Source of the DNA: Sphaerotilus uruguayifluvii
GTDB lineage: Bacteria; Pseudomonadota; Gammaproteobacteria; Burkholderiales; Burkholderiaceae_C
Assembly (NCBI RefSeq): GCF_013294065.1
Contig: NZ_JABSNM010000007.1
Location: 62,001-126,000 of the forward strand
DNA: 64,000 nucleotides
Direction of reading: 5' to 3'
Below the pieces are notes generated by a model. It ran no database searches, was not told the origin of the DNA, and was given only the letters and a program-made list of their open reading frames with translations. The position numbers and the translations under genes were made by a program. Position 1 is the stretch's first letter; every line of letters begins with the position of its first letter. Of this stretch, positions 18,662-27,124 are shown piece after piece.

Positions 18662-20701
18662 ATGTCAAGAATCCTGCGTGCCGGATGCGCCGCGCTGGCC
18701 AGCGCGGCCCTGCTGGGCCTGAGCGGCTGCGGAGGCGGCGGCGGCAGCGACGCGTCCGGCAGCACGCCCGTCACGGCCCGCCCGGCCGCGGTCACGCTGT
18801 CGGGCACCGTCGCCACCGGCGCCGCCTTCGAGGGCGCGACGCTGGTCGTCACCGACCGCAGCGGCGCGGAAGTCGGCCGCATCGACGCGGTCGGCGCCGA
18901 CGGCAGCTACACGCTGACGCTGGCGGCCGGCGCGCAGGCGCCCTTCGTGATCACCGCGACGCGCGACGAGCTGCGCCTGGTCAGCGTGCACGACAGCGCC
19001 AGCGACGCCACCGTCAACGTGACCCCGGTGACGACGCTGATCGCCGCGCGGCTCAGCCCCTCGGGCGATCCGGACCGGCTGGCCGCCGAGGTCGCCGCCG
19101 GCAGCGCACGCATCGATGCCGCCGCACTGGCCAGCCGGGTCGAGGAAGTCCGCTCGCTGCTGCAGCCGGTGCTGGACGCCACCGGCAACCGCGACACCGA
19201 CCTGCTGCGCGGCGCGATGCAGACCGACGGCCGCGGCCAGGACCGCCTGCTCGACAGCCTGAAGATCACCATCACGCCCGACAGCAGCGGCAGCAGCAAC
19301 ATCCAGGTCACCGTGCGGCAGCAGACCGCCGAGGACAGCGAGCCCGCCAGCATCAGCTTCAACAGCGCCAGCACCGCCGCGCCGCCGGCGCTGCCGACGG
19401 TCGCGGCCGCCGACCTGGTGCCCGACGGCAGCTCCGCGCTGATCGCCGACCTGCTGGCACGCGCCACCGCCTGCTACGCGCTGCCGCTGGAGAGCCGGGT
19501 CAGCCGCACCGACGCCGCGGCCGGCCCGGCCGACGTGCAGGCCACCGCCTGCCGGGACCTCTTCGTCGACGCCGATCCGGCCGGCTATCTGCACAACGGC
19601 GCGCGCGTGGGCCCGTCGGGCGCCTTCGGCGGCCTGTTCCGCGCCGGCGCGACCGGCCTGGTCTTCAGCCGTGGCAGCTACGAGTTCAGCCGCGTCAACG
19701 GCGACCTGGTCATCGGCTACACCACCACCACGACCGGTGGCAGCACCGACACCGGCGCGCTGGTCGTGCGCCGCGTCAACGAGGCCGGCTCCGGACGGCC
19801 GGTACTGCGCGTGATCGGCAACCAGTACGCGCACGACGGCGGCGTGGCCGCCTTCCATCAGCACCGGCGCTTCCTGTCGCTGGCGCAGTCGGGCTGGGAC
19901 TACCACAGCGTCGGCTACACGCTCAGCGTGGCCAACCGCACCGACGGCAGCGGCCACCCCGTCTACGACCGGGTCGTCGTCACCTCGCCGCGCGGCCACC
20001 AGCTCACGCTGCGCCCGACCAGCGGCAGCAGCTACCTGGTGCTGGTCAAGTCCGGCGGCACGCCGACCGGCACGAACTTCGTGCGCCTGCGCAGCCGCTA
20101 CGCGGCGGCCGACGCCAGCGGCCACCCCTCCGAGCGCGACACCTCGCTGTTCTTCGCACCGAACGACATGGAGGACACCGAGCTGTCGGGCCTGTCGGCG
20201 CACTCGGTCTGGAAGTTCGAGTACTACCTGGCCTCGGCGCCCGGCACGCTCGCGGCGACGCAGCACTACAAGACCCGCGCGCGGCCGCTGTCGATCGCCG
20301 AGCTGCGCCAGCGCGGCCTGGCCACGCTGACCGAGGCCGGACAGAGTGCCCTCGCCGCCGCCACCCTGCCGAGCAACGGCCGGCTGCCGCTGCCCGACAG
20401 CGGCGGCGTCACGCTGGACTGGCAGGTGCCCGCCGGTGCACTGGCGCCGACCGACCTGAAGCTCTGGGGCCGCGCCAGCGCCTCGGGCGGCAGCTTCAAC
20501 GACCAGCGGAGCGTGGCCTCGACCGCCCGCAGCGGCACGATCGGCTGCTCGGCGCAGACCACCAGCGACGCGCACTGCACCAGCGGCGGCGACTTCGTGC
20601 CGGCCGCCACCGCCGACGGCCTGCACCTGTGGGCACGCGACGGCGACGGCCGCGAGTTCGCGTCCTTCTACGCGATGTACCGGCTGGCCACGCCGCAGTG
20701 A
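18662..20701 (+). CDS. Large predicted lipoprotein of unknown function
   Basis: The 679-residue protein starts with a lipoprotein signal peptide ending in LSGC at about residue 23, followed by a Gly/Ser spacer (GGGGGSDASGS), so it should be lipid-anchored in the envelope. Residues 40-130 look like a carboxypeptidase-regulatory or Ig-like beta sandwich (TLSGTVATGAAFEGATLVVTD). The remaining 550 residues are extracytoplasmic beta-rich sequence with four or more cysteines that may pair. I cannot assign a family beyond that. The ATG at 18662 has GAGGAG at good spacing. Its leader is nearly identical to the one before the crotonase gene. Confidence 0.85.
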   Translation: MSRILRAGCAALASAALLGLSGCGGGGGSDASGSTPVTARPAAVTLSGTVATGAAFEGATLVVTDRSGAEVGRIDAVGADGSYTLTLAAGAQAPFVITATRDELRLVSVHDSASDATVNVTPVTTLIAARLSPSGDPDRLAAEVAAGSARIDAAALASRVEEVRSLLQPVLDATGNRDTDLLRGAMQTDGRGQDRLLDSLKITITPDSSGSSNIQVTVRQQTAEDSEPASISFNSASTAAPPALPTVAAADLVPDGSSALIADLLARATACYALPLESRVSRTDAAAGPADVQATACRDLFVDADPAGYLHNGARVGPSGAFGGLFRAGATGLVFSRGSYEFSRVNGDLVIGYTTTTTGGSTDTGALVVRRVNEAGSGRPVLRVIGNQYAHDGGVAAFHQHRRFLSLAQSGWDYHSVGYTLSVANRTDGSGHPVYDRVVVTSPRGHQLTLRPTSGSSYLVLVKSGGTPTGTNFVRLRSRYAAADASGHPSERDTSLFFAPNDMEDTELSGLSAHSVWKFEYYLASAPGTLAATQHYKTRARPLSIAELRQRGLATLTEAGQSALAAATLPSNGRLPLPDSGGVTLDWQVPAGALAPTDLKLWGRASASGGSFNDQRSVASTARSGTIGCSAQTTSDAHCTSGGDFVPAATADGLHLWARDGDGREFASFYAMYRLATPQ

Positions 20702-20732
20702 GCGCGGGGGGCCGCGGACGCGGCAGGCGGGC

Positions 20733-21323
20733 TCAGGCCGGCGCGAGCCAGCCCACCCGCCCCTGCCCGGCCTCGTCGAGCCGGGCCTTGAGCGCCGCGG
20801 CCCGGGTCTCGGGCAGCTGAAAGTTCAGCTCGACCTGCGCGCCGTGGCTCACCTCGCCCAGCAGCGCGCCGGCAGCCTCGAGCTCGCGGCGCATGCGGCC
20901 CTCCAGCGCATAGGGCACGGTGCAGCGCAGCGCGGTCATGCGCTGCAGCAGCACCTTCTCGGCGCCCAGCAGCGCCTGCGCGACCGCATCGGTGTAGGCG
21001 CGCACCAGGCCGCCGGCGCCCAGCTTCACGCCGCCGAAGTAGCGCACCACCGTCGCCAGCACGCCCTCCAGCTCCTGATGGCGCAGCACGTCGAGCATCG
21101 GCCGCCCGGCGGTGCCGCCGGGCTCGCCGTCGTCGTTGGCGGCCGACTGCCCGCCCGCCAGCAGCGCCCAGCAGACATGGGCCGCGCCCGGATGCTCCGC
21201 CTTCAGCCGCGCCACCACCTCGAGCGCACCGGCGCGGTCGGCCATCGGCTGCACGCAGCCGATGAAGCGGCTCTTCTTGATCAGCAGGTCGCTGTGGACG
21301 GGGGCGGCAAGGGTCTGGGGCAT
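20733..21323 (-). CDS. yigZ: IMPACT family protein, YigZ-like
   Basis: The 196-residue protein matches YigZ/UPF0029. It has the N-terminal IMPACT domain with KSRFIGCVQP near residue 17, DDGEPGGTAGRPML near 64 and VRYFGGVKLGAGGLVRAY near 92, followed by a ferredoxin-like C-terminal domain. Bacterial members are thought to bind nucleic acid or translation factors by analogy with eukaryotic IMPACT; their cellular role is unsettled. On the coding strand TAACAT lies 9 bases upstream of the ATG with no ribosome site between, a possible leaderless arrangement. It is divergent from the aminotransferase gene and convergent with the lipoprotein gene. Confidence 0.92.
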   Translation of the reverse strand: MPQTLAAPVHSDLLIKKSRFIGCVQPMADRAGALEVVARLKAEHPGAAHVCWALLAGGQSAANDDGEPGGTAGRPMLDVLRHQELEGVLATVVRYFGGVKLGAGGLVRAYTDAVAQALLGAEKVLLQRMTALRCTVPYALEGRMRRELEAAGALLGEVSHGAQVELNFQLPETRAAALKARLDEAGQGRVGWLAPA

Positions 21324-21441
21324 GGGGTGCGCATGTTAGAGCGGGTTCACGCACTCCTGCACATCCTGCCCCGGATTCTCCCGGCCGACGCCGCTTGCGT
21401 AGACTCTTCACATTCCCGCCCTTCTCGCCTGGAGACCCCCG

Positions 21442-22629
21442 ATGCCCACGCCCGCCCTCACCCGCCGCCTGCCGCAGGTGGGAACCACGATCTTCACCAC
21501 GATGAGCGCCCTCGCGCAGCAGCACGGCGCGGTCAACCTCGGCCAGGGCTTCCCGGACTTCGACGGCGACCCGAGGCTGATGCAGGCGGTAAAGGACGCG
21601 CTCGACGCCGGCCACAACCAGTACCCGCCGATGGCCGGCGTGCCGGCACTGCGCGAGGCGATCGCGGCCAAGATCGCCTCGCTGCACGGCCGCGCCTGCG
21701 ACCCCGGCCTGGAGATCACCGTCACCGCCGGCGCCACCCAGGCGATCCTGACCGCGGTGCTCGCGCTGGTGCACCCGGGTGACGAGGTGATCGTGCTCGA
21801 TCCCTGCTACGACAGCTACGAGCCCTCGATCCTGCTGGCGGGCGCGCGCGCGGTGCATGTGGCGCTGACGCCGGGCCGCTTCCGCCCCGACTTCGCCGCC
21901 ATCGCCGCGGCGATCACGCCCAGGACCCGCGCCATCCTGGTCAACACGCCGCACAACCCGACCGGCACCGTCTGGACCGAGGCCGAGATGCAGCAGCTCG
22001 CCGCGCTGCTGGCGCCCACCGACATCCTGGTGCTGGCCGACGAGGTCTACGAGCACATGGTCTACGACGGCGCCACGCACCAGAGCATCGCGCGCCATCC
22101 GGCGCTGGCCGAGCGCGGCGTGCTGATCTCCAGCTTCGGCAAGACCTACCATGTCACCGGCTGGAAGGTCGGCTTCGTCGCCGCGCCGGCGGCGCTGATG
22201 GCCGAGTTCCGCAAGGTCCACCAGTTCAACGTCTTCACCGTCAACACGCCGATGCAGCACGCGCTGGCGGCCTTCATGGCCGACCCCGCGCCCTGCCTCG
22301 GGCTGCCGGCCTTCTACCAGAGGAAGCGCGACCTGTTCCGCGCCGGCCTGGCCGGCACCGGACTGGCGCTGCTGCCCTGCGAAGGCACCTACTTCCAGTG
22401 CGTCAGCTACGCCGGCCTGGCGCCGGAGATCGCCGCGCTGCCGGAGGCCGCCTTCTGCGAATGGCTGACCCGCGAGGTGGGCGTGGCCGCGATTCCGCTG
22501 TCGGCCTTCTATCCCGACGGGCGCGACCAGCAGTTCGCGCGGCTGTGCTTCGCCAAGCGCGACGAGACGCTCGAGCGCGCGCTGGCGCGGCTGCGCCAGC
22601 ATCTGGTCCCGCGCGGTCCGCAGGTCTGA
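21442..22629 (+). CDS. PLP-dependent methionine aminotransferase, YbdL-like
   Basis: The 395-residue fold-type I aminotransferase has the class I/II signature: NLGQGFPDFDGDP near residue 32, VNTPHNPTG near 172 and SSFGKTYHVTGWKVG near 231, where Lys forms the Schiff base with pyridoxal phosphate. The overall pattern is that of YbdL and kynurenine/glutamine transaminase K relatives, which transfer amino groups from methionine or aromatic amino acids to 2-oxo acids. A role in methionine salvage (transamination of 4-methylthio-2-oxobutanoate) is likely but not shown by neighbours. GGAGAC lies before the ATG. A hairpin with a T-run follows 37 bases after the stop. Confidence 0.9.
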   Translation: MPTPALTRRLPQVGTTIFTTMSALAQQHGAVNLGQGFPDFDGDPRLMQAVKDALDAGHNQYPPMAGVPALREAIAAKIASLHGRACDPGLEITVTAGATQAILTAVLALVHPGDEVIVLDPCYDSYEPSILLAGARAVHVALTPGRFRPDFAAIAAAITPRTRAILVNTPHNPTGTVWTEAEMQQLAALLAPTDILVLADEVYEHMVYDGATHQSIARHPALAERGVLISSFGKTYHVTGWKVGFVAAPAALMAEFRKVHQFNVFTVNTPMQHALAAFMADPAPCLGLPAFYQRKRDLFRAGLAGTGLALLPCEGTYFQCVSYAGLAPEIAALPEAAFCEWLTREVGVAAIPLSAFYPDGRDQQFARLCFAKRDETLERALARLRQHLVPRGPQV

Positions 22630-22666
22630 GGGAAAGTCCCGATCTGATCGGAACCGTTTGCGCCAG

Positions 22667-22691
22667 AAAGAACGAACGATCGTTCTTTTTT
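22667..22691 (+). terminator. Hairpin plus T-run after the aminotransferase gene, also a palindromic operator candidate
   Basis: AAAGAACGA and TCGTTCTTT pair across ACGA to give a 9-bp stem, followed directly by three further T's (six in a row in total), as in an intrinsic terminator. The same bases include a perfect 12-bp palindrome GAACGATCGTTC (22674-22685), of the kind bound by TetR-type repressors. It lies 21 bases before the next ATG. Both readings fit the sequence. Confidence 0.55.
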
Positions 22692-22711
22692 GCGTGCCAG
22701 AATCGGCGCCC

Positions 22712-23449
22712 ATGCCGAATGCCGCCGATCTCGCCCCGCCGCCCCGTCGCCGCCTCTACCTGATGCGGCACGGGGCGGTCGACTATTTCCTGCCCGACGG
22801 CACGCCGCTGCCCCCGCACGAGGTGCCGCTGAACGCGGCCGGACGCGCCCAGGCCGATGCGGCCGGTGCGCTGTTCGCCGCGGCCGGCGTGGTCTTCGAC
22901 CGCGTCGTCGTCAGCGGCCTGCCGCGCACGCTCGAGACCGCGCGCCGGGTGCTGGCCGCCTGCGGCCAGTCCGGCCGGCCGATCGGCACCGAGCCGGACT
23001 TCGAGGAGATCCGCCCGGGCCGGCTCTCCAGCCTGGCGCCGGAGCAGCTGCGCGAGGCCTTCACCGGCGCGTTCGATCCGGCACCCGGCGAGACGATCGA
23101 AGAGCGGGCCTTTCTCGGCGGCGAGACGATCGGCGCGCTGCTCGACCGGGTGCGGCCGGCGATGGCGCGGCTGCAGGACGACGCCGGCTGGCAGACCGCG
23201 CTGCTGGTGCTGCACGGCGGCGTCAACCGCGCGCTGCTGTCGGGCTGGCTGTGCGGCGGCCGCGCCTTCCTCGGCCGGCTGGAACAGTCGCCGGCCTGCA
23301 TCAACATCGTCGATCTCGGCCCCGGCGGACAGGATGCGGTGCTGCGCGCCGTCAACCTCTCGCCCACCGACTGGCTGCAGCCCGACGAACGCACCACCAC
23401 GATGGAAAGACTGCTGGCGCAGTACGCCGGCGGCCTGACGACGCGATGA
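22712..23449 (+). CDS. Histidine phosphatase (phosphoglycerate mutase-like) family protein
   Basis: The 245-residue protein carries the phosphatase motif LYLMRHG near residue 15, where His takes the phosphate, and the second His in LVLHGGVNRALL near 170. It belongs to the histidine phosphatase superfamily of small-molecule phosphatases, which also includes cofactor-dependent mutases. It is the first gene of an operon with a Crp-type regulator (ATGA overlap) and a sugar- or acyl-CoA-kinase-like protein, so kinase and phosphatase may act on the same metabolite. The ATG at 22712 is used; no ribosome site precedes it, but CAGAAT lies 8 bases upstream. A GTG further up at 22658 is inside the hairpin region. 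Confidence 0.88.
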   Translation: MPNAADLAPPPRRRLYLMRHGAVDYFLPDGTPLPPHEVPLNAAGRAQADAAGALFAAAGVVFDRVVVSGLPRTLETARRVLAACGQSGRPIGTEPDFEEIRPGRLSSLAPEQLREAFTGAFDPAPGETIEERAFLGGETIGALLDRVRPAMARLQDDAGWQTALLVLHGGVNRALLSGWLCGGRAFLGRLEQSPACINIVDLGPGGQDAVLRAVNLSPTDWLQPDERTTTMERLLAQYAGGLTTR

Positions 23450-24150
23450 CCACCCCTGTCCTGACCCCCGAGGAACGCCGGAACATCGAATCCGGCCCCT
23501 GGTTCTCCAAGCTGTCGCCGGCGCTGCGCCACGACATCATCAGCCGCACCATCATCCGCCGCTATCCGGACGGCATCCAGATCGGCACCCGCGGCGCGCC
23601 GGCCACCGACTGGATCGCGGTGGCCAGCGGCGCGGTGCGGGTCAGCTCGGTGTCGATGTCGGGCAAGCAGATCACGCTGACCTATGTCGAGCCCGGCACC
23701 TGGTTCGGCGACATCTCGCTGTTCGACGGCCTGCCGCACACGCACGACGCGACCACGCACGGCCCGACCACGCTGCTGATCGTGCGCAAGCACGACTTCT
23801 TCGACCTGCTCTCGCGCCACCTGGAGCTGTCGGAGGCGCTGCTGCGGCTGAACTGCCGCCGGCTGCGGCTGATGTTCGCCTCCTTCGAGGACCTCAACAC
23901 CCGGCCGCTGTCGGCCCGTCTGGCCAAGCAGGTGCTGCACCTGTCGCGCAGCTACGGCATCAGCCACGGCGAGGAGATCCGCATCGGCCTGCAGCTGGCG
24001 CAGGAAGACCTGGCGCAGCTGGTCGGCGCCTCGCGCCAGCGGGTCAACCAGGAGCTCAAGAGCTTCGAGCGCGAGGGCGCGGTGCGGGTCGAGCCGACCC
24101 GGCTGGTGGTGCTCTCGCGCGAGAGGCTGATGGCGATCGCCGAGCGCTGA
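23446..24150 (+). CDS. Crp/Fnr family transcription regulator
   Basis: The 234-residue protein has an N-terminal cyclic-nucleotide-binding beta barrel (about 20-135, including GTWFGDISLFDGLPHTHD) and a C-terminal winged helix, in which GLQLAQEDLAQLVGASRQ near 187 is the recognition region. The N-terminal cysteine cluster of FNR is absent: the only cysteine I see is in RLNCRRLRL. Oxygen sensing by an iron-sulfur cluster is therefore excluded, leaving a nucleotide or another small ligand. The ATG overlaps the upstream phosphatase stop (ATGA). Three CRP-type dyads elsewhere in the window (12894, 49797, 56354) could be targets of this or another family member; that is inference only. Confidence 0.92.
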   Translation: MTTPVLTPEERRNIESGPWFSKLSPALRHDIISRTIIRRYPDGIQIGTRGAPATDWIAVASGAVRVSSVSMSGKQITLTYVEPGTWFGDISLFDGLPHTHDATTHGPTTLLIVRKHDFFDLLSRHLELSEALLRLNCRRLRLMFASFEDLNTRPLSARLAKQVLHLSRSYGISHGEEIRIGLQLAQEDLAQLVGASRQRVNQELKSFEREGAVRVEPTRLVVLSRERLMAIAER

Positions 24151-24194
24151 ACGCCGAACGCCCCCGATTCCGCCCCTGCCAGGAGATGCCTGCG

Positions 24195-25295
24195 ATGACC
24201 TCTTCCGCCCCGACCACCCGCCCGGTGGCCCCGCAGCATGCCTTCGACGCCGACGCGCTCGCCGCCTGGCTGCGCGGACGGCTCGACGGCTTCGACGGCC
24301 CGCTGCAGGTCGAGCAGTTCAGCGGCGGCCAGTCCAACCCGACCTTCCGGCTGCACACGCCCGCCGGGCAATGGGTGATGCGCGCCAAGCCGGGGCCGGC
24401 GGCGAAGCTGCTGCCCTCGGCGCACGCGATCGAGCGCGAGTACCGGGTGATGGGCGCGCTGGCCGCCACCGAGGTGCCGGTGCCGCGCATGCTACTGCTG
24501 TGCGAGGACGAGGCGGTGATAGGCCGCGCCTTCTACCTGATGGAGCATGTCGAGGGCCGGGTGCTGTGGGACCAGACGCTGCCGGGCATGACGCCGGCCG
24601 GGCGCGGCGCGATCTACGACGAGATGAACCGCGTGATCGCCGCGCTGCACCGGGTCGATCCGCAGGCGGTCGGCCTGGGCGACCACGGCCGCCCGGGCAG
24701 CTACTTCGAGCGCCAGATCGCGCGCTGGAGCCGCCAGTACCAGGCCTCGGTCACCGAGCCGATTCCCGAGATGGACCGGCTGATCGACTGGCTGCCGGCG
24801 CACCTGCCCGCGGCCGCGCGCGACGACACGCAGGTCGCGGTGGTGCATGGCGACTACCGGCTCGACAACCTGATCTTCCATCCGACCGAGCCGCGGGTGC
24901 TGGCGGTGCTGGACTGGGAGCTGTCGACGCTGGGCCACCCGATCGCCGACTTCAGCTACCACGCGATGTCCTGGCACATCCCGCCGGGCGCCTTCCGCGG
25001 CATCGGCGGCTGCGACCTGCCCGCGCTGGGCATTCCGGCCGAGGGCGACTATGTGCGGCGCTACCTGGCGCGCACCCGCCCGGGCATGACGGCCGACGCG
25101 GTCGAGGCGCTGCTGGCCGACTGGGACTACTACCTCGCCTACAACCTGTTCCGCATCGGCGCGATCCTGCAGGGCATCGCGCGCCGGGTGGTCGACGGCA
25201 CCGCCTCGAGCGCGCAGGCCCGCCAGGCCGCGGCCGGCGCCCGCCCGATGGCCGAGCTGGCCTGGCGGCACGCGCAGCGCGCCGGAGCGCGCTGA
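24195..25295 (+). CDS. Phosphotransferase (APH/choline kinase-like) family protein, ACAD10/11-type kinase
   Basis: The 366-residue protein has the protein-kinase-like phosphotransferase fold. A nucleotide-binding strand-loop FSGGQSNPTFRL lies near residue 44, a Lys in VMRAKPGP near 63, the catalytic loop VVHGDYRLDNLIF near 216 and the metal-binding Asp in VLDWELSTLGHP near 238. This subgroup resembles the kinase part of ACAD10/ACAD11 and LvaA, which phosphorylate hydroxyacyl-CoA or related small molecules rather than antibiotics. No acyl-CoA dehydrogenase gene is adjacent. Of two nearby ATGs, the second is chosen because AGGAG then has 9-base spacing. It follows the Crp gene by 44 bp in the same operon. 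Confidence 0.85.
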   Translation: MTSSAPTTRPVAPQHAFDADALAAWLRGRLDGFDGPLQVEQFSGGQSNPTFRLHTPAGQWVMRAKPGPAAKLLPSAHAIEREYRVMGALAATEVPVPRMLLLCEDEAVIGRAFYLMEHVEGRVLWDQTLPGMTPAGRGAIYDEMNRVIAALHRVDPQAVGLGDHGRPGSYFERQIARWSRQYQASVTEPIPEMDRLIDWLPAHLPAAARDDTQVAVVHGDYRLDNLIFHPTEPRVLAVLDWELSTLGHPIADFSYHAMSWHIPPGAFRGIGGCDLPALGIPAEGDYVRRYLARTRPGMTADAVEALLADWDYYLAYNLFRIGAILQGIARRVVDGTASSAQARQAAAGARPMAELAWRHAQRAGAR

Positions 25296-25316
25296 CCGCA
25301 GGAGTGTCCCGTCGCC

Positions 25317-26174
25317 TCAGCGCCGCGGCGTCGGCGGCGGCTGGGTGGGCGCCGGCATCGACATCGCCATCATGTCGCTGTCCATCGGCAGCTCCAGCAC
25401 CGACGGATTCTCGAAGCCCGAGGGCGGCCCCATCGCGCCGATGCGCCCCCCCTTGGTGACCGCCGAGATGCCCGGCCGCGCCGGAGCCGGCGCCGGGGCG
25501 TCGGGCTCGTCGACCGGCCGCTGCAGCGCCTGGCGGGCCGACAGCATCGCCGCCTCGGCCAGCGAGCGTGCGCCGTCGAGCATTTCCGGCTCGAGCGAGC
25601 CGGCCTCGGTGCGCAGGTGCACGCGGCCGCGCAGCGTCATCAGCACCAGCGGCGCGGACTCGCCGAGCCAGAGGTTGGCCGCGCGGCTGACGCGGCTGAG
25701 CAGGTCGCCGTCGAGCCAGCGCCGCGCGTGCACCGGCGAGGACGACATCAGCACGTAGCCCGCCGCCGACGAGGGCACCGCCACCTTCTCGAGCATCGAC
25801 AGCCAGCGCACCTCCTCGGGCAGGTCGGCGTCGATGCCGGTCTGGTGCGCGCTGGTCAGCGTCTGGTAGGCCTCGCCGCCGAGCTGCTGCGCCAGCCGGC
25901 GCGACATGATCATCATCTCCATCTGCCCGGGCAGGCCGGCGTCCAGACGGATGCGCAGCTCGTGGCCGCGGATGTAGGCGCGCTGCGACGGGCCCCACTC
26001 CAGCCGCGCCGGGATGCCGGTGCACTCGAACTCGACGACACGGCCCTCGCCGCGACGCACCCGCTTGAGCTGGTGGCCACGGCTGTGCGCCCAGCCGTCG
26101 AGAAGACGCGAGTCGGGCTCGTCCTGAGGACGGGAGCCGAACATCTTCTGCAGCTTCTGCAAGGCCTTGAACAT
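25317..26174 (-). CDS. Unknown 285-residue protein at the end of the ligase/transglutaminase operon
   Basis: I do not recognise a family. The protein is predicted soluble. An N-terminal basic helix (MFKALQKLQKMFG) leads into a mixed alpha/beta region (about 25-215) with no cysteine-rich or nucleotide-binding motif, apart from one Cys in EFECTG. The last 70 residues are low complexity, rich in Pro, Ala and Met (SDMMAMSMPAPTQPPPTPRR), probably disordered. It is the last leftward gene after three transglutaminase-like genes, 97 bp below the nearest one, so it may belong to their pathway, but it could also be its own unit. Confidence 0.7.
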   Translation of the reverse strand: MFKALQKLQKMFGSRPQDEPDSRLLDGWAHSRGHQLKRVRRGEGRVVEFECTGIPARLEWGPSQRAYIRGHELRIRLDAGLPGQMEMMIMSRRLAQQLGGEAYQTLTSAHQTGIDADLPEEVRWLSMLEKVAVPSSAAGYVLMSSSPVHARRWLDGDLLSRVSRAANLWLGESAPLVLMTLRGRVHLRTEAGSLEPEMLDGARSLAEAAMLSARQALQRPVDEPDAPAPAPARPGISAVTKGGRIGAMGPPSGFENPSVLELPMDSDMMAMSMPAPTQPPPTPRR

Positions 26175-26271
26175 GGTCACGGTCGGGGAGTGGCGGTTGC
26201 GCTGTCTCCTTATCGGCCGGACCGGCGCGCAGCTGAAATCGCGCGGATCCGCGGTGTTCCGGCCCAGGCCG

Positions 26272-27078
26272 TCACGGCGAGGGCATGACCGGCCCGATCT
26301 CGACCTGCACCAGCAGCTGCTCGCCGCCGCCGCCGCTGCGCACGCCGCGGATCGGCGAGCAGGCGGCGTAGTCCGGCCCGACCGCCAGCTGCACATGCCG
26401 CTCGTCGACCAGGCAGCCGTGCGTGATGTCGACGCCGATCCAGCGCCGCAGGTCCGGCTGCGGGCAGACCTGCGCCCAGGCATGGCTGGCGAGCTCGCCG
26501 GCGCCCTCGGTGTGGAAATAGCCGCTGACATAGCGCGCCGGCACGCCCAGCGCGCGGCAGGCGGCGATGAAGGCATGGGCCTGGTCCTGGCAGACGCCCT
26601 CGCCGCCCGCCCAGGCCTGCACGGCGCTTGTCGTCGCGTCGGTGCGGCCGCGGCAGTAGGCGACCTGCTGCGCCACCAGCGCGGCCAGCGCCAGCGCGCC
26701 GGCCTCGTCGCGCGGAGCCGCCGCACCCCGCTCGGCCAGATCGCGCCGCATCGCCACGTCGGAGCCGGCCAGCGCCGACGGCGCCAGATAGACATGCGGA
26801 TCGGGACCGAGCCGGTCGATCTCGACCGGCTCGCCCAGCGTCTCGACGATGCCCGAGGCCTCGCAGCGCAGCTCGCGCGCGCCGGCCTCGACCTGCATCA
26901 GGTGGCCCGGGTTGCCCCAGGCATCGGTGTGCGGCTGCAGTCGGCCGCTGGCGTCGAGACGCCATTCGACGATGCGCTGCGCCGCGGTGTCGCGCGGCGT
27001 CAGGCACAGGTTCTGGAGCGCCGCCCGCAGCGGGCGGGCATAGCGGTAGCGGGTCAGGTGACGGATCTTCAGTTTCAC
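26272..27078 (-). CDS. Transglutaminase-like cysteine hydrolase/transferase, short form
   Basis: The 268-residue protein has the bacterial transglutaminase N-terminal beta domain (KLKIRHLTRYRYARPL onward) and a papain-like transglutaminase core with a complete triad: Cys in GEGVCQDQAHAF near 165, His in ASHAWAQV near 200 and Asp in WIGVDITHG near 218. Such enzymes cleave or exchange amide bonds, and many act as proteases or peptide ligases rather than protein cross-linkers. No signal peptide is visible, so action is cytoplasmic. No ATG is available; GTG at 27076-27078 starts the conserved KLKIRHLT segment, and another GTG lies at 27105. A perfect 16-bp palindrome covers the chosen start. Confidence 0.88.
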   Translation of the reverse strand: MKLKIRHLTRYRYARPLRAALQNLCLTPRDTAAQRIVEWRLDASGRLQPHTDAWGNPGHLMQVEAGARELRCEASGIVETLGEPVEIDRLGPDPHVYLAPSALAGSDVAMRRDLAERGAAAPRDEAGALALAALVAQQVAYCRGRTDATTSAVQAWAGGEGVCQDQAHAFIAACRALGVPARYVSGYFHTEGAGELASHAWAQVCPQPDLRRWIGVDITHGCLVDERHVQLAVGPDYAACSPIRGVRSGGGGEQLLVQVEIGPVMPSP

Positions 27079-27091
27079 GGTCCGGACCGTG
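27076..27091. promoter_or_regulatory. Perfect 16-bp palindrome overlapping a transglutaminase start codon
   Basis: CACGGTCC-GGACCGTG is fully self-complementary, and its left end is the reverse complement of the GTG start. It could be a repressor site or an RNA hairpin controlling initiation. Confidence 0.4.
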
Positions 27092-27124
27092 CATGCAAGA
27101 TCCACGCCGCCACGGCGCCCTCGC

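Noticed and set aside
24195-25295. Aminoglycoside resistance phosphotransferase
   Set aside because: The fold is shared, but the sequence pattern (VVHGDYRLDNLIF, VLDWELSTLGHP) and operon context match the ACAD10/11-like metabolic kinases.
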